A stretch of 64,000 bases of DNA from assembly GCF_900102135.1 (NCBI RefSeq), contig NZ_FMVJ01000003.1:434001-498000 (forward strand). Direction: 5' to 3'. The DNA comes from Microvirga guangxiensis. Its GTDB lineage: Bacteria > Pseudomonadota > Alphaproteobacteria > Rhizobiales > Beijerinckiaceae. A program made the position numbers and the translations under genes. The notes beneath the pieces are model-generated. The model did no database searches. It saw only the letters and a list, made by a program, of their open reading frames with translations, and was not told where the DNA came from. Numbering within the stretch: position 1 is the stretch's first letter; every line of letters starts with the position of its first letter. Of this stretch, positions 50,261 through 60,907 are shown in pieces.

Positions 50261-51418
50261 ATGCCTTTAGATAAATCGCTTTTGCAGTCTCTAACCTCCT
50301 CTGTGCGCCGTTTCGTCGATGAGCGGCTGATCCCTCAGGAGGCGAAAGTATCGAAGGCCGACGCCATCCCCGATGAGTTGATCGAGGAGATGAGAGAGCT
50401 TGGTCTTTTCGGTCTCTCAGTGCCTGAGGCTTATGGTGGGCTAGGACTTTCGCTGGAGGAAGAGGTTTCTGTGATGCTCGAACTCGGGCGCGCGTCACCT
50501 GCCTTCCGTTCGCTGATCGCAACCAATGTCGGAATTGGGTCTCAAGGAATCGTCATCGATGGGACGGAGGAACAGAAACAATCCTTCTTGCCTTCGATCG
50601 CCTCTGGAGAGGTGATCGCCTCTTTCGCGCTGACGGAGCCAGAAGTCGGATCGGATGCCGCATCCGTGCGGACCACAGCCCGGCGTGAGGGTGACGTTTA
50701 TTATCTCAACGGCACGAAGCGCTTTATCACCAATGCTCCCCGCGCCGGATTGTTTACCGTCATGGCCCGGACCGATTCCGCGAAGCCGGGAGCATCGGGC
50801 GTGTCGGCCTTCATTGTTCAGGCTGGCAGTCCTGGCCTGTCAATCGGCAAGCCCGAGCATAAGATGGGGCAGCAGGGATCACACGTTGCCGACGTGATTT
50901 TCGAGGAATGTCCCGTTCCCGTCGCCAACTTGATCGGCGGAGTGGAAGGACAGGGTTTCCGCACGGCCATGAAGGTTCTTGATCGCGGACGCCTGGGCAT
51001 TGCTGCGGCTTGTGTCGGCTTTGCTGAACGCATTCTCGATGAAATGGTCGCTTATGCGGCAGGCCGTCGACAGTTCGGCTCTCCCATCGCCGACTTCCAG
51101 CTCGTGCAGGCGATGATCGCGGATTCTCGAACGGAAGCCTATGCCGCCCGCTGCATGGTCTTGGAAACCGCCCGCGCCAAGGATGCAGGCGCCGAGATCG
51201 GCACTGAGGCTTCCTGCTGCAAGCTGTTTGCGTCCGAGATGGTCGGCCGTGTTGCTGACAGGAATGTGCAGATCCACGGCGGATCGGGCTACGTCTCAGA
51301 CTATGCCGCTGAAAGACACTACCGCGACGTCCGTCTCTACCGGATTTACGAAGGGACGTCGGAGATCCAACGCCTCAAGATCGGGCGTGACACTGTTCGC
51401 GCCGCCAATGTGAGTTGA
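50261..51418 (+). CDS. acyl-CoA dehydrogenase (alicyclic acid cluster)
   Basis: A 385-residue acyl-CoA dehydrogenase. The ATG at 50261 follows GGAGAAACG. The flavin and substrate motifs are SFALTEPEVGSDAASVRT (about 125) and the C-terminal IYEGTSEIQRLKIGR, whose Glu is the usual catalytic base. Likely oxidises cyclohexanecarboxyl-CoA or a ring-opened product; its identity relative to the second dehydrogenase is uncertain. First gene of the operon; the next start lies just after its stop. Confidence 0.88.
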   Translation: MPLDKSLLQSLTSSVRRFVDERLIPQEAKVSKADAIPDELIEEMRELGLFGLSVPEAYGGLGLSLEEEVSVMLELGRASPAFRSLIATNVGIGSQGIVIDGTEEQKQSFLPSIASGEVIASFALTEPEVGSDAASVRTTARREGDVYYLNGTKRFITNAPRAGLFTVMARTDSAKPGASGVSAFIVQAGSPGLSIGKPEHKMGQQGSHVADVIFEECPVPVANLIGGVEGQGFRTAMKVLDRGRLGIAAACVGFAERILDEMVAYAAGRRQFGSPIADFQLVQAMIADSRTEAYAARCMVLETARAKDAGAEIGTEASCCKLFASEMVGRVADRNVQIHGGSGYVSDYAAERHYRDVRLYRIYEGTSEIQRLKIGRDTVRAANVS

Positions 51419-51423
51419 AACCG

Positions 51424-52605
51424 ATGAATGCTTCCTTCCAACCTATGGACACTGCTTCGATGTTCGGCCTTACGTCGGAACAGAGGAGCTTCCGCGAGAC
51501 GGCTTTACGCTTCGCGCAGAACGTGCTTGCCCCTGCCTCTCGACAGATCGAAGCCGAGGGTCGCGTGCCGATGTCGCTGCGCAGGCAGATGGGTGAGCTC
51601 GGGCTAATCGGGGTCGAGATGCCCGCCGAGTACGGCGGTTTGGCCGTGGATCACGTCACAAGCGGCGTTGTGATCGAGAGCATTGCTGAAGGTGACTTCA
51701 ACGTTGCCTATATTCAGCTGCTTGCATCCTTGTGCGGCACCATCGTTGCACGTCATGCCTCGCCGGAACTTGCGGCAGAGATTCTGCCAGGTGTGTGCAG
51801 CGGCGAGAAGATCATCGCACTGGCCCTGACCGAGCCGCAGGGCGGGTCCGATGCGGCGTCGCTGCGATTGAAGGCAACGCGTGATGGCGATTCTTACATC
51901 CTCAATGGGGAGAAGACCTCCATCTCCATGGCGGACCAATCCGAATATGCGGTAGTCTTTGCCCGTACCGGCACCGAGGCGGAGCGCGCATACGGCGTTT
52001 CGGCGTTTCTGGTGGATCTCGATGCATCCGGAATCAGCCGCACGCGGTTCGACGATCTCGGTGAGCATGCCATCGGACGTGGCTCGATATTCTTCGACAA
52101 TGTGCGGGTGCCGGCATCGCGCCTGCTCGGCGGTGAGGGCAAGGGCTTCGTGCAGGTCATGCAGGGCTTCGACTTCAGTCGCGCACTCATCGGCCTACAA
52201 TGCCTCTCAGTGGCCCGCGTGTGCTTGGCCGAGACCTGGAAATACGTGTCCGAGCGAAAGGCATTCGGCAAACCTTTGTCCGACAATCAAGGGGTCACCT
52301 TTCCGCTCGCGGAGTGCGAGACCCATGTCGAGGCGGCGCGCCTGCTCTGCTATCGGACGCTTGCCGCCAAGGATGCCGGCGTGCCGCATACCCGTGAAGC
52401 TGCCATGTGCAAGTGGTGGGCGCCGCAGCTTGCTTTCGAGGTCGTTCATAAATGCCTGCTGATGCATGGCCATGCCGGCTACAGCACCGAACTGCCGTTC
52501 GAACAGCGCCTGCGCGATGTGCTCGGCCTGCAGATCGGTGACGGCACGGCCCAGATCATGAAGCTCATCATCGCTCGCGAGACGCTGAAATCGCTCGCAA
52601 CCTGA
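51424..52605 (+). CDS. aliB: acyl-CoA dehydrogenase, AliB-like cyclohexanecarboxyl-CoA dehydrogenase
   Basis: A 393-residue acyl-CoA dehydrogenase (ATG 51424; a TTG at 51415 is in frame). LALTEPQGGSDAASLRLKA is the flavin-site segment. At the C-terminus the usual YEGT reads GDGTAQIMKLIIAR, so Asp takes the place of the Glu base, which I associate with AliB-type cyclohexanecarboxyl-CoA dehydrogenases. It would make cyclohex-1-ene-carboxyl-CoA. Directly upstream of aliA, as in Rhodopseudomonas ali/bad genes. Confidence 0.8.
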   Translation: MNASFQPMDTASMFGLTSEQRSFRETALRFAQNVLAPASRQIEAEGRVPMSLRRQMGELGLIGVEMPAEYGGLAVDHVTSGVVIESIAEGDFNVAYIQLLASLCGTIVARHASPELAAEILPGVCSGEKIIALALTEPQGGSDAASLRLKATRDGDSYILNGEKTSISMADQSEYAVVFARTGTEAERAYGVSAFLVDLDASGISRTRFDDLGEHAIGRGSIFFDNVRVPASRLLGGEGKGFVQVMQGFDFSRALIGLQCLSVARVCLAETWKYVSERKAFGKPLSDNQGVTFPLAECETHVEAARLLCYRTLAAKDAGVPHTREAAMCKWWAPQLAFEVVHKCLLMHGHAGYSTELPFEQRLRDVLGLQIGDGTAQIMKLIIARETLKSLAT

Positions 52606-52651
52606 ATTGAACGGGCGCGACAGACGCCCGACATCTCGAGGAGGAAACACC

Positions 52652-54280
<1,629 letters not shown>

Positions 54281-54294
54281 GCCGATCGGAAGTT

Positions 54295-54321
54295 CGCCGC
54301 GCGGCTTTTTGCTGCGCGGCG
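54295..54321. terminator. bidirectional hairpin between aliA and badR
   Basis: CGCCGCGCGGC-TTTTT-GCTGCGCGGCG: 11 base pairs with one G-T, five-base loop. It sits between two convergent stop codons (54280 and 54323), so it can end both transcripts. No T-run outside the loop. Confidence 0.65.
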
Positions 54322-54322
54322 G

Positions 54323-54814
54323 TTACACGGTGCTCAACTTGTCTTTCATGCGGTCGAGCAGGCGATAGAGAAGAATCTGATCCTCGAGGCTGAAGCCATC
54401 GAGCGCAGCCTCGTAGAACGCCCTGATCGTATTCAGCATCTGGGCCCAGGTTTTCTCTCCCTTGGCGGTCAGCCTGATGAGGCGGCTACGCCCATCCTCC
54501 GGATCTTTCACGCGCTCTACCCAGCCTCTAGCCTCGAGGCGGTCAAGCACGGCGGTGAGATTCTGGCGGCTGAGAAGCAGAAACTCGATAAGGTCTTTCA
54601 CCGACATGCCTTGGGTGCGTACCCGCGGGCGCGCCAACGCTCCCAGCACAGCCCATTGCTGGGTGGTGCTGCCGTAATCGGCCATGAAGCGTGTGCCGTT
54701 CTTATGCATCAGGTTCGAGCATTGATACAGGCGGAAGAACACGCGGTTGGCAACCTCGAAGGCAGGATCCTCCAATATTTCACCGGTCGCTACAGCAGGC
54801 TTGGCTTTGCTCAT
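54323..54814 (-). CDS. badR: MarR family regulator, BadR-like
   Basis: A 163-residue MarR regulator. The winged helix has SVKDLIEFLLLSRQNLTAVLDRL and a wing with RVKDPEDGRSRLIRLTAKGE. In Rhodopseudomonas palustris BadR represses the bad/ali genes and is released by 2-ketocyclohexanecarboxyl-CoA. Here the gene is in reverse between aliA and badH, and its promoter faces that of badH. A shared half-site in the three promoter regions of the cluster is a candidate binding site. Confidence 0.85.
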   Translation of the reverse strand: MSKAKPAVATGEILEDPAFEVANRVFFRLYQCSNLMHKNGTRFMADYGSTTQQWAVLGALARPRVRTQGMSVKDLIEFLLLSRQNLTAVLDRLEARGWVERVKDPEDGRSRLIRLTAKGEKTWAQMLNTIRAFYEAALDGFSLEDQILLYRLLDRMKDKLSTV

Positions 54815-54832
54815 GAGGAGGCCTTCAATAAT

Positions 54833-54904
54833 ACATCAATGGGTTGCCATAAATCCGAATATATCATAGTGTTGTCATATCTTCATATAGCCAGTGAGGT
54901 CACG
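54833..54904. promoter_or_regulatory. badR-badH divergent promoter region
   Basis: A/T-rich region between the divergent starts. It contains ACATCAATGGGTTGCCAT (54833-54850), whose first half matches the palindrome at 50203, and further GTTGTCAT, a match to the same half-site. TATATCATAG lies between them. Likely holds the BadR operator and both promoters. Confidence 0.45.
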
Positions 54905-55672
54905 GTGCGCGACTTTCAGGAAAAGACCATTATCATCACAGGCGGCGGAGGGGGAATAGGCTCGGCGACTTCGCGCTATTTCGCGTCTTGCGGGGCTCAG
55001 GTAGCTGTTTACGACCGCGATCTGGAGGCTGCCGAAAGAACCGTTTCAGCCATCAAAGCAGAAGGCGGTCTCGCAAAGGCCTTTTCGTGCGATATCACCG
55101 ACCGGACGCAGATCGACCGTGCCGTGGCCGAGACTGAGAAGGCCTTGGGCCCCATTTCCGTGCTCGTCAACAATGCGGGCTGGGACATCTTCCGGCCCTT
55201 TCTCCAGACCTCGCCTGAGGAATGGGAGAAGCTGATCGCCATTAATCTCGTCGGCGCGCTCCACATGCACCATGCCGTCATTCCTCTCATGGCGGAGCGT
55301 AAATATGGGCGCGTCATCAACATCGCGTCCGATGCGGCCCGCGTAGGATCGACGGGCGAAGCGGTTTATGCAGCCTGCAAAGGCGCGCTCGTCTCATTCT
55401 CGAAAACCCTGGCGCGTGAGCACGCACGCGACGGCATCACCTTCAATGTGGTTTGCCCAGGTCCGACCGACACCAATCTTTTCGCCGAATATACGAAGGG
55501 CGCAAGCAATCCCGAGAAGCTCATGGAGGCCTTCAGGCGCTCCATTCCGCTAGGCCGGATCGGTACGCCGAACGATCTGCCTGGAGCCATCGCCTTCTTT
55601 GCGAGCGATCAGGCAGCGTTCGTGACGGGCCAGGTTCTCAGCGTCTCCGGCGGTCTGACCATGTCTGGCTGA
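54905..55672 (+). CDS. badH: SDR dehydrogenase, BadH-like 2-hydroxycyclohexanecarboxyl-CoA dehydrogenase
   Basis: A 255-residue short-chain dehydrogenase, the length of R. palustris BadH, starting with GTG at 54905 after GAGGTCAC. Cofactor loop TGGGGGIGS (about 12-20), NNAG near residue 90, and the catalytic set Ser in INIASDAARVGS, then YAACK. It oxidises 2-hydroxycyclohexanecarboxyl-CoA to the 2-keto compound with NAD. An in-frame extension upstream has no SDR pattern. Followed by badI. Confidence 0.88.
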   Translation: MRDFQEKTIIITGGGGGIGSATSRYFASCGAQVAVYDRDLEAAERTVSAIKAEGGLAKAFSCDITDRTQIDRAVAETEKALGPISVLVNNAGWDIFRPFLQTSPEEWEKLIAINLVGALHMHHAVIPLMAERKYGRVINIASDAARVGSTGEAVYAACKGALVSFSKTLAREHARDGITFNVVCPGPTDTNLFAEYTKGASNPEKLMEAFRRSIPLGRIGTPNDLPGAIAFFASDQAAFVTGQVLSVSGGLTMSG

Positions 55673-55797
55673 CATGTGTCAGGAACCCGATGCCGCAGGG
55701 CAGAGAAGAGCGTTCGAACGAAAATGAGAGCTTCCGTGCTTCATTGAGGGTTCTTGGGGAGCCGTATGAGGCAGGAGGAGCTGCAACGGAGAAGGCA

Positions 55798-56607
55798 ATG
55801 AGCCAGTACGAAGACATTCTCTATGAAGTGCGCCCGGAAGGGGTCGCGCGGATCACGATCAACCGGCCCGATCGTTACAACGCGTTCCGCGGCCAGACTG
55901 TCGATGAGCTGATCGACGCGTTTCAGAGAGCCGGGTGGGATCGCTCCATCGGCGTGATTGTTCTGACCGGAGCCGGCGAGAAGGCTTTCTGCACGGGCGG
56001 TGACCAGACGGCGCATGACGGTCAGTATGATGGGCGCGGCACGATAGGTCTGCCTGTCGAAGAATTGCAGGGCCTCATCCGCGATGTCCCCAAGCCTGTG
56101 ATCGCTCGGGTCGACGGCTTCGCCATCGGCGGCGGCAACGTGCTGGCAACCGTATGCGACCTGACGATCGCGTCCGACCGGGCGCAGTTCGGCCAAGTGG
56201 GCCCTAAAGTCGGCTCCGTCGATCCCGGCTTCGGGACCGCCTATCTCGCCCGCGTCGTCGGCGAAAAGAAGGCACGCGAGATCTGGTACATGTGCCGCCG
56301 TTATACGGCAGAAGAGGCCCGGCAAATGGGCCTTGTCAACACGGTCGTCCCGCATGCGGAGCTCGATGCCGAAGTGGATCGCTGGTGCGCGGAACTTCTC
56401 GAGCGCAGCCCGACTGCGCTGTCGCTCGCCAAGCGCTCCTTCAACGCGGACACGGAAAGCATCCGTGGCATTGCGAGCCTGGGAATGCAGGCGCTGAGCC
56501 TTTACTACGATACGGATGAATCGAAGGAGGGCGGCATCGCTTTCCGCGAGAAACGGAAGCCGAATTTCCGCCGCTATATAAAATCCTCGGGGTCGAAGGG
56601 AGAGTAG
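55798..56607 (+). CDS. badI: 2-ketocyclohexanecarboxyl-CoA hydrolase (BadI)
   Basis: A 269-residue crotonase-fold hydrolase. The ATG at 55798 follows GGAGAAGG. FCTGGDQTAHDGQYDGRGTIG, FAIGGGNVLATVCDLTIAS and KVGSVDPGFGTAYLARVVG are close to the MenB/BadI branch; the Asp in GSVDPGFG is characteristic of ring-closing/opening members and differs from ordinary hydratases with Glu in PEV. It cleaves the ring of 2-ketocyclohexanecarboxyl-CoA to pimeloyl-CoA. Sits between badH and an MDR gene. Confidence 0.9.
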   Translation: MSQYEDILYEVRPEGVARITINRPDRYNAFRGQTVDELIDAFQRAGWDRSIGVIVLTGAGEKAFCTGGDQTAHDGQYDGRGTIGLPVEELQGLIRDVPKPVIARVDGFAIGGGNVLATVCDLTIASDRAQFGQVGPKVGSVDPGFGTAYLARVVGEKKAREIWYMCRRYTAEEARQMGLVNTVVPHAELDAEVDRWCAELLERSPTALSLAKRSFNADTESIRGIASLGMQALSLYYDTDESKEGGIAFREKRKPNFRRYIKSSGSKGE

Positions 56608-56612
56608 CGGTC

Positions 56613-57650
56613 ATGCGGGCAGCTTTCATTACGGGTCACGGCGGCAACGAGGTGGTCCAGATCGGCCAGCGACCTGAGCCGATCCGAGCGCCGGGCGAAA
56701 TCCTGGTCCGGGTGAAAGCTGCGACGCTCAATCGCGTCGATCTCTATATGCGCGACAGCGGTGCTGGGATCACCCATACCCTGCCGCAGATCATGGGACT
56801 CGATGGCGCAGGCGTTGTCGAGGAGGTGGGTGCCGACGAGAGAAGGATCAAGGTCGGGGATCGCGTCGTGCTCCATCCTGGAGTGGTTTGCGGCCGATGC
56901 GAGTTCTGCCAGCGAGGAGAGCAGGTGCTCTGCGTCGAGATCAAGTATCTTGGCGAGCACCGGGATGGAACCATAGCGGAACTGGTCAGCGTTCCGGCAG
57001 ATAACGTCTTTCCCATGCCTGAGGCTTTCAGCTTCGCCGAGGCTGCGTCTCTTGGAGTCAACTATCTCACCGCCTGGCGCATGATATTCACCAAGACTCA
57101 GGTGAAGCCCTGGGAGACGGTTCTGATCTTCGGCATTGGCGGAGGCGTTTCGCTGGCCGCACTGCAGCTCGTCAAAGCGATTGGGGCAAAGGCTATCGTG
57201 ACATCGCGCGACGATGCCAAGCTGCAGCGCGCTCGTGCGATGGGCGCAGACGGTACGATCAACGGCCGCACTCAGGACATCGCCCGCATGGCGTTGGAGC
57301 TGACAGGTGGGCGCGGCGTAGATGTGGTCATCGAGAATGTGGGCGAGGCCGTGTGGCCTGCTGCTATGCGCTCTCTCGTGCGGGGAGGGCGCCTCGCCAC
57401 CTGCGGGGCAACGACTGGCGACAACCCGTCGGCGGATCTGCGTCGTCTCTTCATTCGACAATTGCAGATTTTCGGCTCGACGGCGGGAAACTTCTCCGAG
57501 TTTCGAGATCTCATTGCCTTCTGCAAGCAAGGCACAGTGAAGCCAATCATCGATTCCCTCTACCCACTCGACCAAATGCATGCCGCCCTGTCCAGGCTCG
57601 AGGCGGGCGAGCAATTCGGCAAGGTGGCCATCGAGATTGAACAGCATTGA
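56613..57650 (+). CDS. MDR-family zinc-binding alcohol dehydrogenase/quinone reductase-like protein
   Basis: A 345-residue medium-chain dehydrogenase. The structural zinc is bound by CGRCEFCQRGEQVLC (about residues 91-105). The catalytic-zinc Cys is replaced (LNRVDLYMRDSG), as in quinone reductase-like members. The Rossmann loop is GIGGGVSLAALQ (about 174-185), and the following SRDD suggests NAD(P) contacts. Five bases after badI, with a good fit to the operon. Its substrate is unknown; it may reduce or oxidise an enoyl or keto intermediate of the ring pathway. Confidence 0.8.
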   Translation: MRAAFITGHGGNEVVQIGQRPEPIRAPGEILVRVKAATLNRVDLYMRDSGAGITHTLPQIMGLDGAGVVEEVGADERRIKVGDRVVLHPGVVCGRCEFCQRGEQVLCVEIKYLGEHRDGTIAELVSVPADNVFPMPEAFSFAEAASLGVNYLTAWRMIFTKTQVKPWETVLIFGIGGGVSLAALQLVKAIGAKAIVTSRDDAKLQRARAMGADGTINGRTQDIARMALELTGGRGVDVVIENVGEAVWPAAMRSLVRGGRLATCGATTGDNPSADLRRLFIRQLQIFGSTAGNFSEFRDLIAFCKQGTVKPIIDSLYPLDQMHAALSRLEAGEQFGKVAIEIEQH

Positions 57651-57655
57651 AGGGC

Positions 57656-59752
57656 ATGAAACCGGTGACTGCATCCTACACTCTCAACGATGCTCAACCT
57701 CGGACGGTCGTCCTTCGGCGACAGAGCGACATTGCCATCATTGAGATTGATCATCCGCCGGTAAACGCCATGTCCGCGCATGTGCGCAGACAATTGCTCG
57801 ATGCGCTTCAGGAGGCTGAGGCCGATGCTTCCGTCGCCGGCATCGTGCTCACAGGACGCGGCGGCCGGTTCGTTGCCGGCGCCGATATCCGTGAGTTCGG
57901 CAAGCCGCCTGTCGCACCGACGCTTCCGGATGTCGTCGAGGCCCTGGGCCGGTGCAGCAAGCCAATCGCTGCGGGAATCGAAGGGCAAGCCCTCGGTGGT
58001 GGGCTTGAGCTGGCTTTGGCGTGCGATTGGCGCATTGCAACAGCCGGTTCCGTTCTCGGGTTTCCTGAAGTGAAACTCGGACTGATTCCGGGGGCTGGCG
58101 GAACGCAAAGGTTGCCGAGGCTGGTGGGTGTCGCTCGCTCGATTGAGCTGATTGCCACTGGCCGCATCATCAAGATTCCCGAGGCGCTGGAAATCGGCTT
58201 GATCGATGAGGTTCTACAAGGCTCAACGGTAGACGCATGCATCCTCCAACTCCAAAAGAGGAGGGGGATGAAGCGGCCTGTCTCGTCTCTCCCTATCGTT
58301 TCGGATCAGGCCGGGATCGATGAAGCACGCGCTGCCGTTCTGAAGAACAGGCGCATCGCCACCGAAGCCGCGAGAACTGCCGTGGATGTGGTGGCGAGCG
58401 CGATGCATCTCGGGTTCGATGAAGGTCTCGCGGCGGAACGCTCGGCCTTCGCCAAGCTAAGGGGTGGAGAAGAAGCTGCGGCCCTGCGCTATCTGTTCTT
58501 TGCCGAGCGCGAAGCCCCCCGGGTTGCAGGCTTGGATGCCTCTCCTCTGCCTGTCGGAAAGGCAGGCGTCGTCGGCGCTGGAACCATGGGGTCTGGCATT
58601 GCCGTAGCTCTCATCAATGCGGGGTTCTCCGTTGTCCTGGTCGAGCAAAGCACGGAGGCGCTCGAGAAGGGGATCAGCCGGATCGATGAGATCCTCAGCC
58701 GTGCCGTGAAATCGGGGCGGGCTTCTGCCGAAACCGCAGAAAGCCAGAGGAAGCAACTCATCCCGACCACCAGCATGACGATGCTCGGGGACGTGGACCT
58801 CGTCATCGAGGCCGCATTTGAGGTTCTTGAAGTAAAACTCGATTTGTTCAGGCGTCTCGACCAGATTGTCTCACCGCAGGCGGTTCTTGCAACCAATACA
58901 TCCTATCTCGACATCGATGCGATTGCTGCTGCAACCACGAATCCTGGGCGTGTGCTCGGGCTGCATTTCTTCAGTCCGGCTCATGTTATGCGTCTGCTCG
59001 AAATCGCGCGAGGGCGGGAGACGTCGGATGAGGCCCTCGCAACGGGCCTGGCGTTGGCCCGCAAGCTCGGAAAGCTCCCTGTCGTTGCGGGCGTTTGCGA
59101 CGGTTTCATCGGAAACCGGATCTTTTCGGCCTATCGCCGCCAGTGCGAGATCATGCTCGAAGAGGGCGCTCTGCCGGAGGAAATCGACAAGGCTTTGGAG
59201 ACCTTCGGTTTTGCCATGGGTCCTTTCGCAGTTGCGGATCTCGCGGGTCTTGACATCTCCTGGAGCAGGCGAAAGCGTCTTGCGTCCTCTCGCGACCCCC
59301 GAGAGCGCTATGTGCCCATCGCGGATATGCTGTGCGAGCAGGGACGCTTTGGCCAGAAGACCAGCATGGGTTGGTATCGCTACTCCGGGACAGAGAAGCG
59401 TCGTGAACCCGATCCCGTTGTGCGTGCCTTGATTGAACAGGCTTCAGCGGCTCGTGGAATTGAACGCCGGTCTATCGATGCAGATGAGATTCAAAGGCGC
59501 GTTCTTGCCGCCATGGTGAACGAGGCCGTGCTCGTGATCGAGGAACGCATCGCGCAACGCGCCTCGGATATCGATGTCGTGCTTGTGCATGGTTACGGAT
59601 TTCCGCCAGCGCGTGGAGGCCCGCTATTTTGGGCCTCGCGGCAGAACGCCGCCTCTCTGAACCAAGCGCTTGATGCGGTCGAGGCCTCCACCGGATTTGG
59701 ATTCAGGCGTGCCCAAACCATTCCCCAGGTCTTGGCTGAGGTCGCATCATGA
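57656..59752 (+). CDS. FadJ-like fusion: enoyl-CoA hydratase/3-hydroxyacyl-CoA dehydrogenase
   Basis: A 698-residue bifunctional beta-oxidation enzyme. The N-terminal hydratase has EGQALGGGLELALACDW and PEVKLGLIPGAGGTQRLPRL (Glu acting in catalysis). The NAD-dependent 3-hydroxyacyl-CoA dehydrogenase begins near residue 300 with GAGTMGSGIAVALINAGF and has the HFFSPAHVMRLLEI region with catalytic His. The ATG at 57656 is chosen; a TTG at 57647 is in frame. It would take the ring-opened pimeloyl-CoA through later steps. Six bases after the MDR gene. Confidence 0.9.
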   Translation: MKPVTASYTLNDAQPRTVVLRRQSDIAIIEIDHPPVNAMSAHVRRQLLDALQEAEADASVAGIVLTGRGGRFVAGADIREFGKPPVAPTLPDVVEALGRCSKPIAAGIEGQALGGGLELALACDWRIATAGSVLGFPEVKLGLIPGAGGTQRLPRLVGVARSIELIATGRIIKIPEALEIGLIDEVLQGSTVDACILQLQKRRGMKRPVSSLPIVSDQAGIDEARAAVLKNRRIATEAARTAVDVVASAMHLGFDEGLAAERSAFAKLRGGEEAAALRYLFFAEREAPRVAGLDASPLPVGKAGVVGAGTMGSGIAVALINAGFSVVLVEQSTEALEKGISRIDEILSRAVKSGRASAETAESQRKQLIPTTSMTMLGDVDLVIEAAFEVLEVKLDLFRRLDQIVSPQAVLATNTSYLDIDAIAAATTNPGRVLGLHFFSPAHVMRLLEIARGRETSDEALATGLALARKLGKLPVVAGVCDGFIGNRIFSAYRRQCEIMLEEGALPEEIDKALETFGFAMGPFAVADLAGLDISWSRRKRLASSRDPRERYVPIADMLCEQGRFGQKTSMGWYRYSGTEKRREPDPVVRALIEQASAARGIERRSIDADEIQRRVLAAMVNEAVLVIEERIAQRASDIDVVLVHGYGFPPARGGPLFWASRQNAASLNQALDAVEASTGFGFRRAQTIPQVLAEVAS

Positions 59753-59873
59753 TGACGCTTCATCCGTGAGAGACAGATCATGAATTGAAGGCGCAACGAG
59801 GCGACGATCTTTCAATCCCTTGAATCCTGAGACTGGTCCGACGTTCCAGACCCTTGCTTGAAGATGATGTGAC

Positions 59874-60665
59874 ATGAACAACCAGCCGATCGATCTGACG
59901 AAACCCCTTCACCTCGTGGTCGAAGGCTCGACTGCCGTACTGACCCTCTCTCGAGCGCCGGTGAATGCCATTGACGACGTCCTCACCGATGCGCTTGAGG
60001 CTGCATTGGCGGAGCTCGAGGGAAATGATCGGCTTGCCATTCTACGGATCCGTAGCAATCAGAAGGTTTTCTGTGCCGGCGCCGATCTGCGAATGATCGC
60101 GGACAGGTTTGGAACGGAAGAAGGCAGGGCCGCCATGACGGCGAGCGTTCGCCGCTTCCATGCGGTTTTCGACCGGCTCGCGGCCCTGCCGATGGTCACG
60201 TTCGCAGAGATCGAAGGGCATGCGCTTGGAGGAGGGCTGGAGCTTGCGCTCGCCTGCGATCTGCGGATAGCCGCCCATGAGGCCAAGCTGGGGCTCCCCG
60301 AAGTCAATGTCGGCTTGATCCCAGGCGCCGGCGGAACACAGCGGCTGACGGCTTTGTGCGGATCAGGGATCGCATCGCGGCTGATCCTCACGGGCGAGGT
60401 CGTCAGCGGCCTCGATGCGGAGCGCCTCGGGCTTGTCCAATGGGCGCGGCCCTCGGCTGGATTCAGCGATGCCGTCGGCGGGATCGTGGAGCGGATCGCC
60501 AAGTTGTCGCCGGAGGCTCTTCGGACGGCGAAAGGCTGCATCCGCCTTGCGGGAGCGCTGAATCCCGCTGGCGTCGCAGCCGAAATCGATGGAATTGGGA
60601 TGCTGATGCTCCGCCCTGAAACCGCCAAGCGCGTCGCTTCCTTCGTTGCTAAGAGCAGCGGCTAG
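59874..60665 (+). CDS. badK: enoyl-CoA hydratase, BadK-like
   Basis: A 263-residue crotonase. Motifs FCAGADLRMIADRFG, EGHALGGGLELALACDLR and PEVNVGLIPGAGGTQRLTALCG (Glu in place). In the ali/bad pathway a hydratase (BadK) adds water to cyclohex-1-ene-carboxyl-CoA; this gene is the natural candidate by length and position, but ordinary fatty-acid hydratase function cannot be ruled out. A 121-base gap precedes it. Confidence 0.75.
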   Translation: MNNQPIDLTKPLHLVVEGSTAVLTLSRAPVNAIDDVLTDALEAALAELEGNDRLAILRIRSNQKVFCAGADLRMIADRFGTEEGRAAMTASVRRFHAVFDRLAALPMVTFAEIEGHALGGGLELALACDLRIAAHEAKLGLPEVNVGLIPGAGGTQRLTALCGSGIASRLILTGEVVSGLDAERLGLVQWARPSAGFSDAVGGIVERIAKLSPEALRTAKGCIRLAGALNPAGVAAEIDGIGMLMLRPETAKRVASFVAKSSG

Positions 60666-60775
60666 CCGGGAAACTGCAAACAAGATTGCGGGTAAGCCGG
60701 GGTGCCTGCCCCATGAAGGAAGCCGCTTGGATGCTTTTGCTGGCGTCTCGCTAAGCTCGCAGAATTATAACAAGC

Positions 60776-60809
60776 AGTTGACATAATAAATATAGCTATG
60801 CATTGATGT
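60776..60809 (+). promoter_or_regulatory. promoter/operator region of livHMGF
   Basis: TTGACA at 60778, then A/T-rich TAATAAATATAG and ATAGCTATGCATTGATGT (60792-60809). The right half CATTGATGT matches the half-site at 54833 in inverted form. The 242-base gap 60666-60907 contains nothing else I can identify. Confidence 0.45.
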
Positions 60810-60907
60810 AAGTGCCGTGCTGCACCAGCTGCATTGGTCCTGCTGCGGTAAGAACGGGAGGTCTCTGAGGTGCGAATGTCAGTTCGAAAAGATCGGGTTG
60901 ATGCCTC

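Noticed and set aside
56574..57674. 366-codon minus-strand frame over the MDR gene
   Set aside because: Antisense shadow of a gene with zinc-binding Cys set and Rossmann loop.
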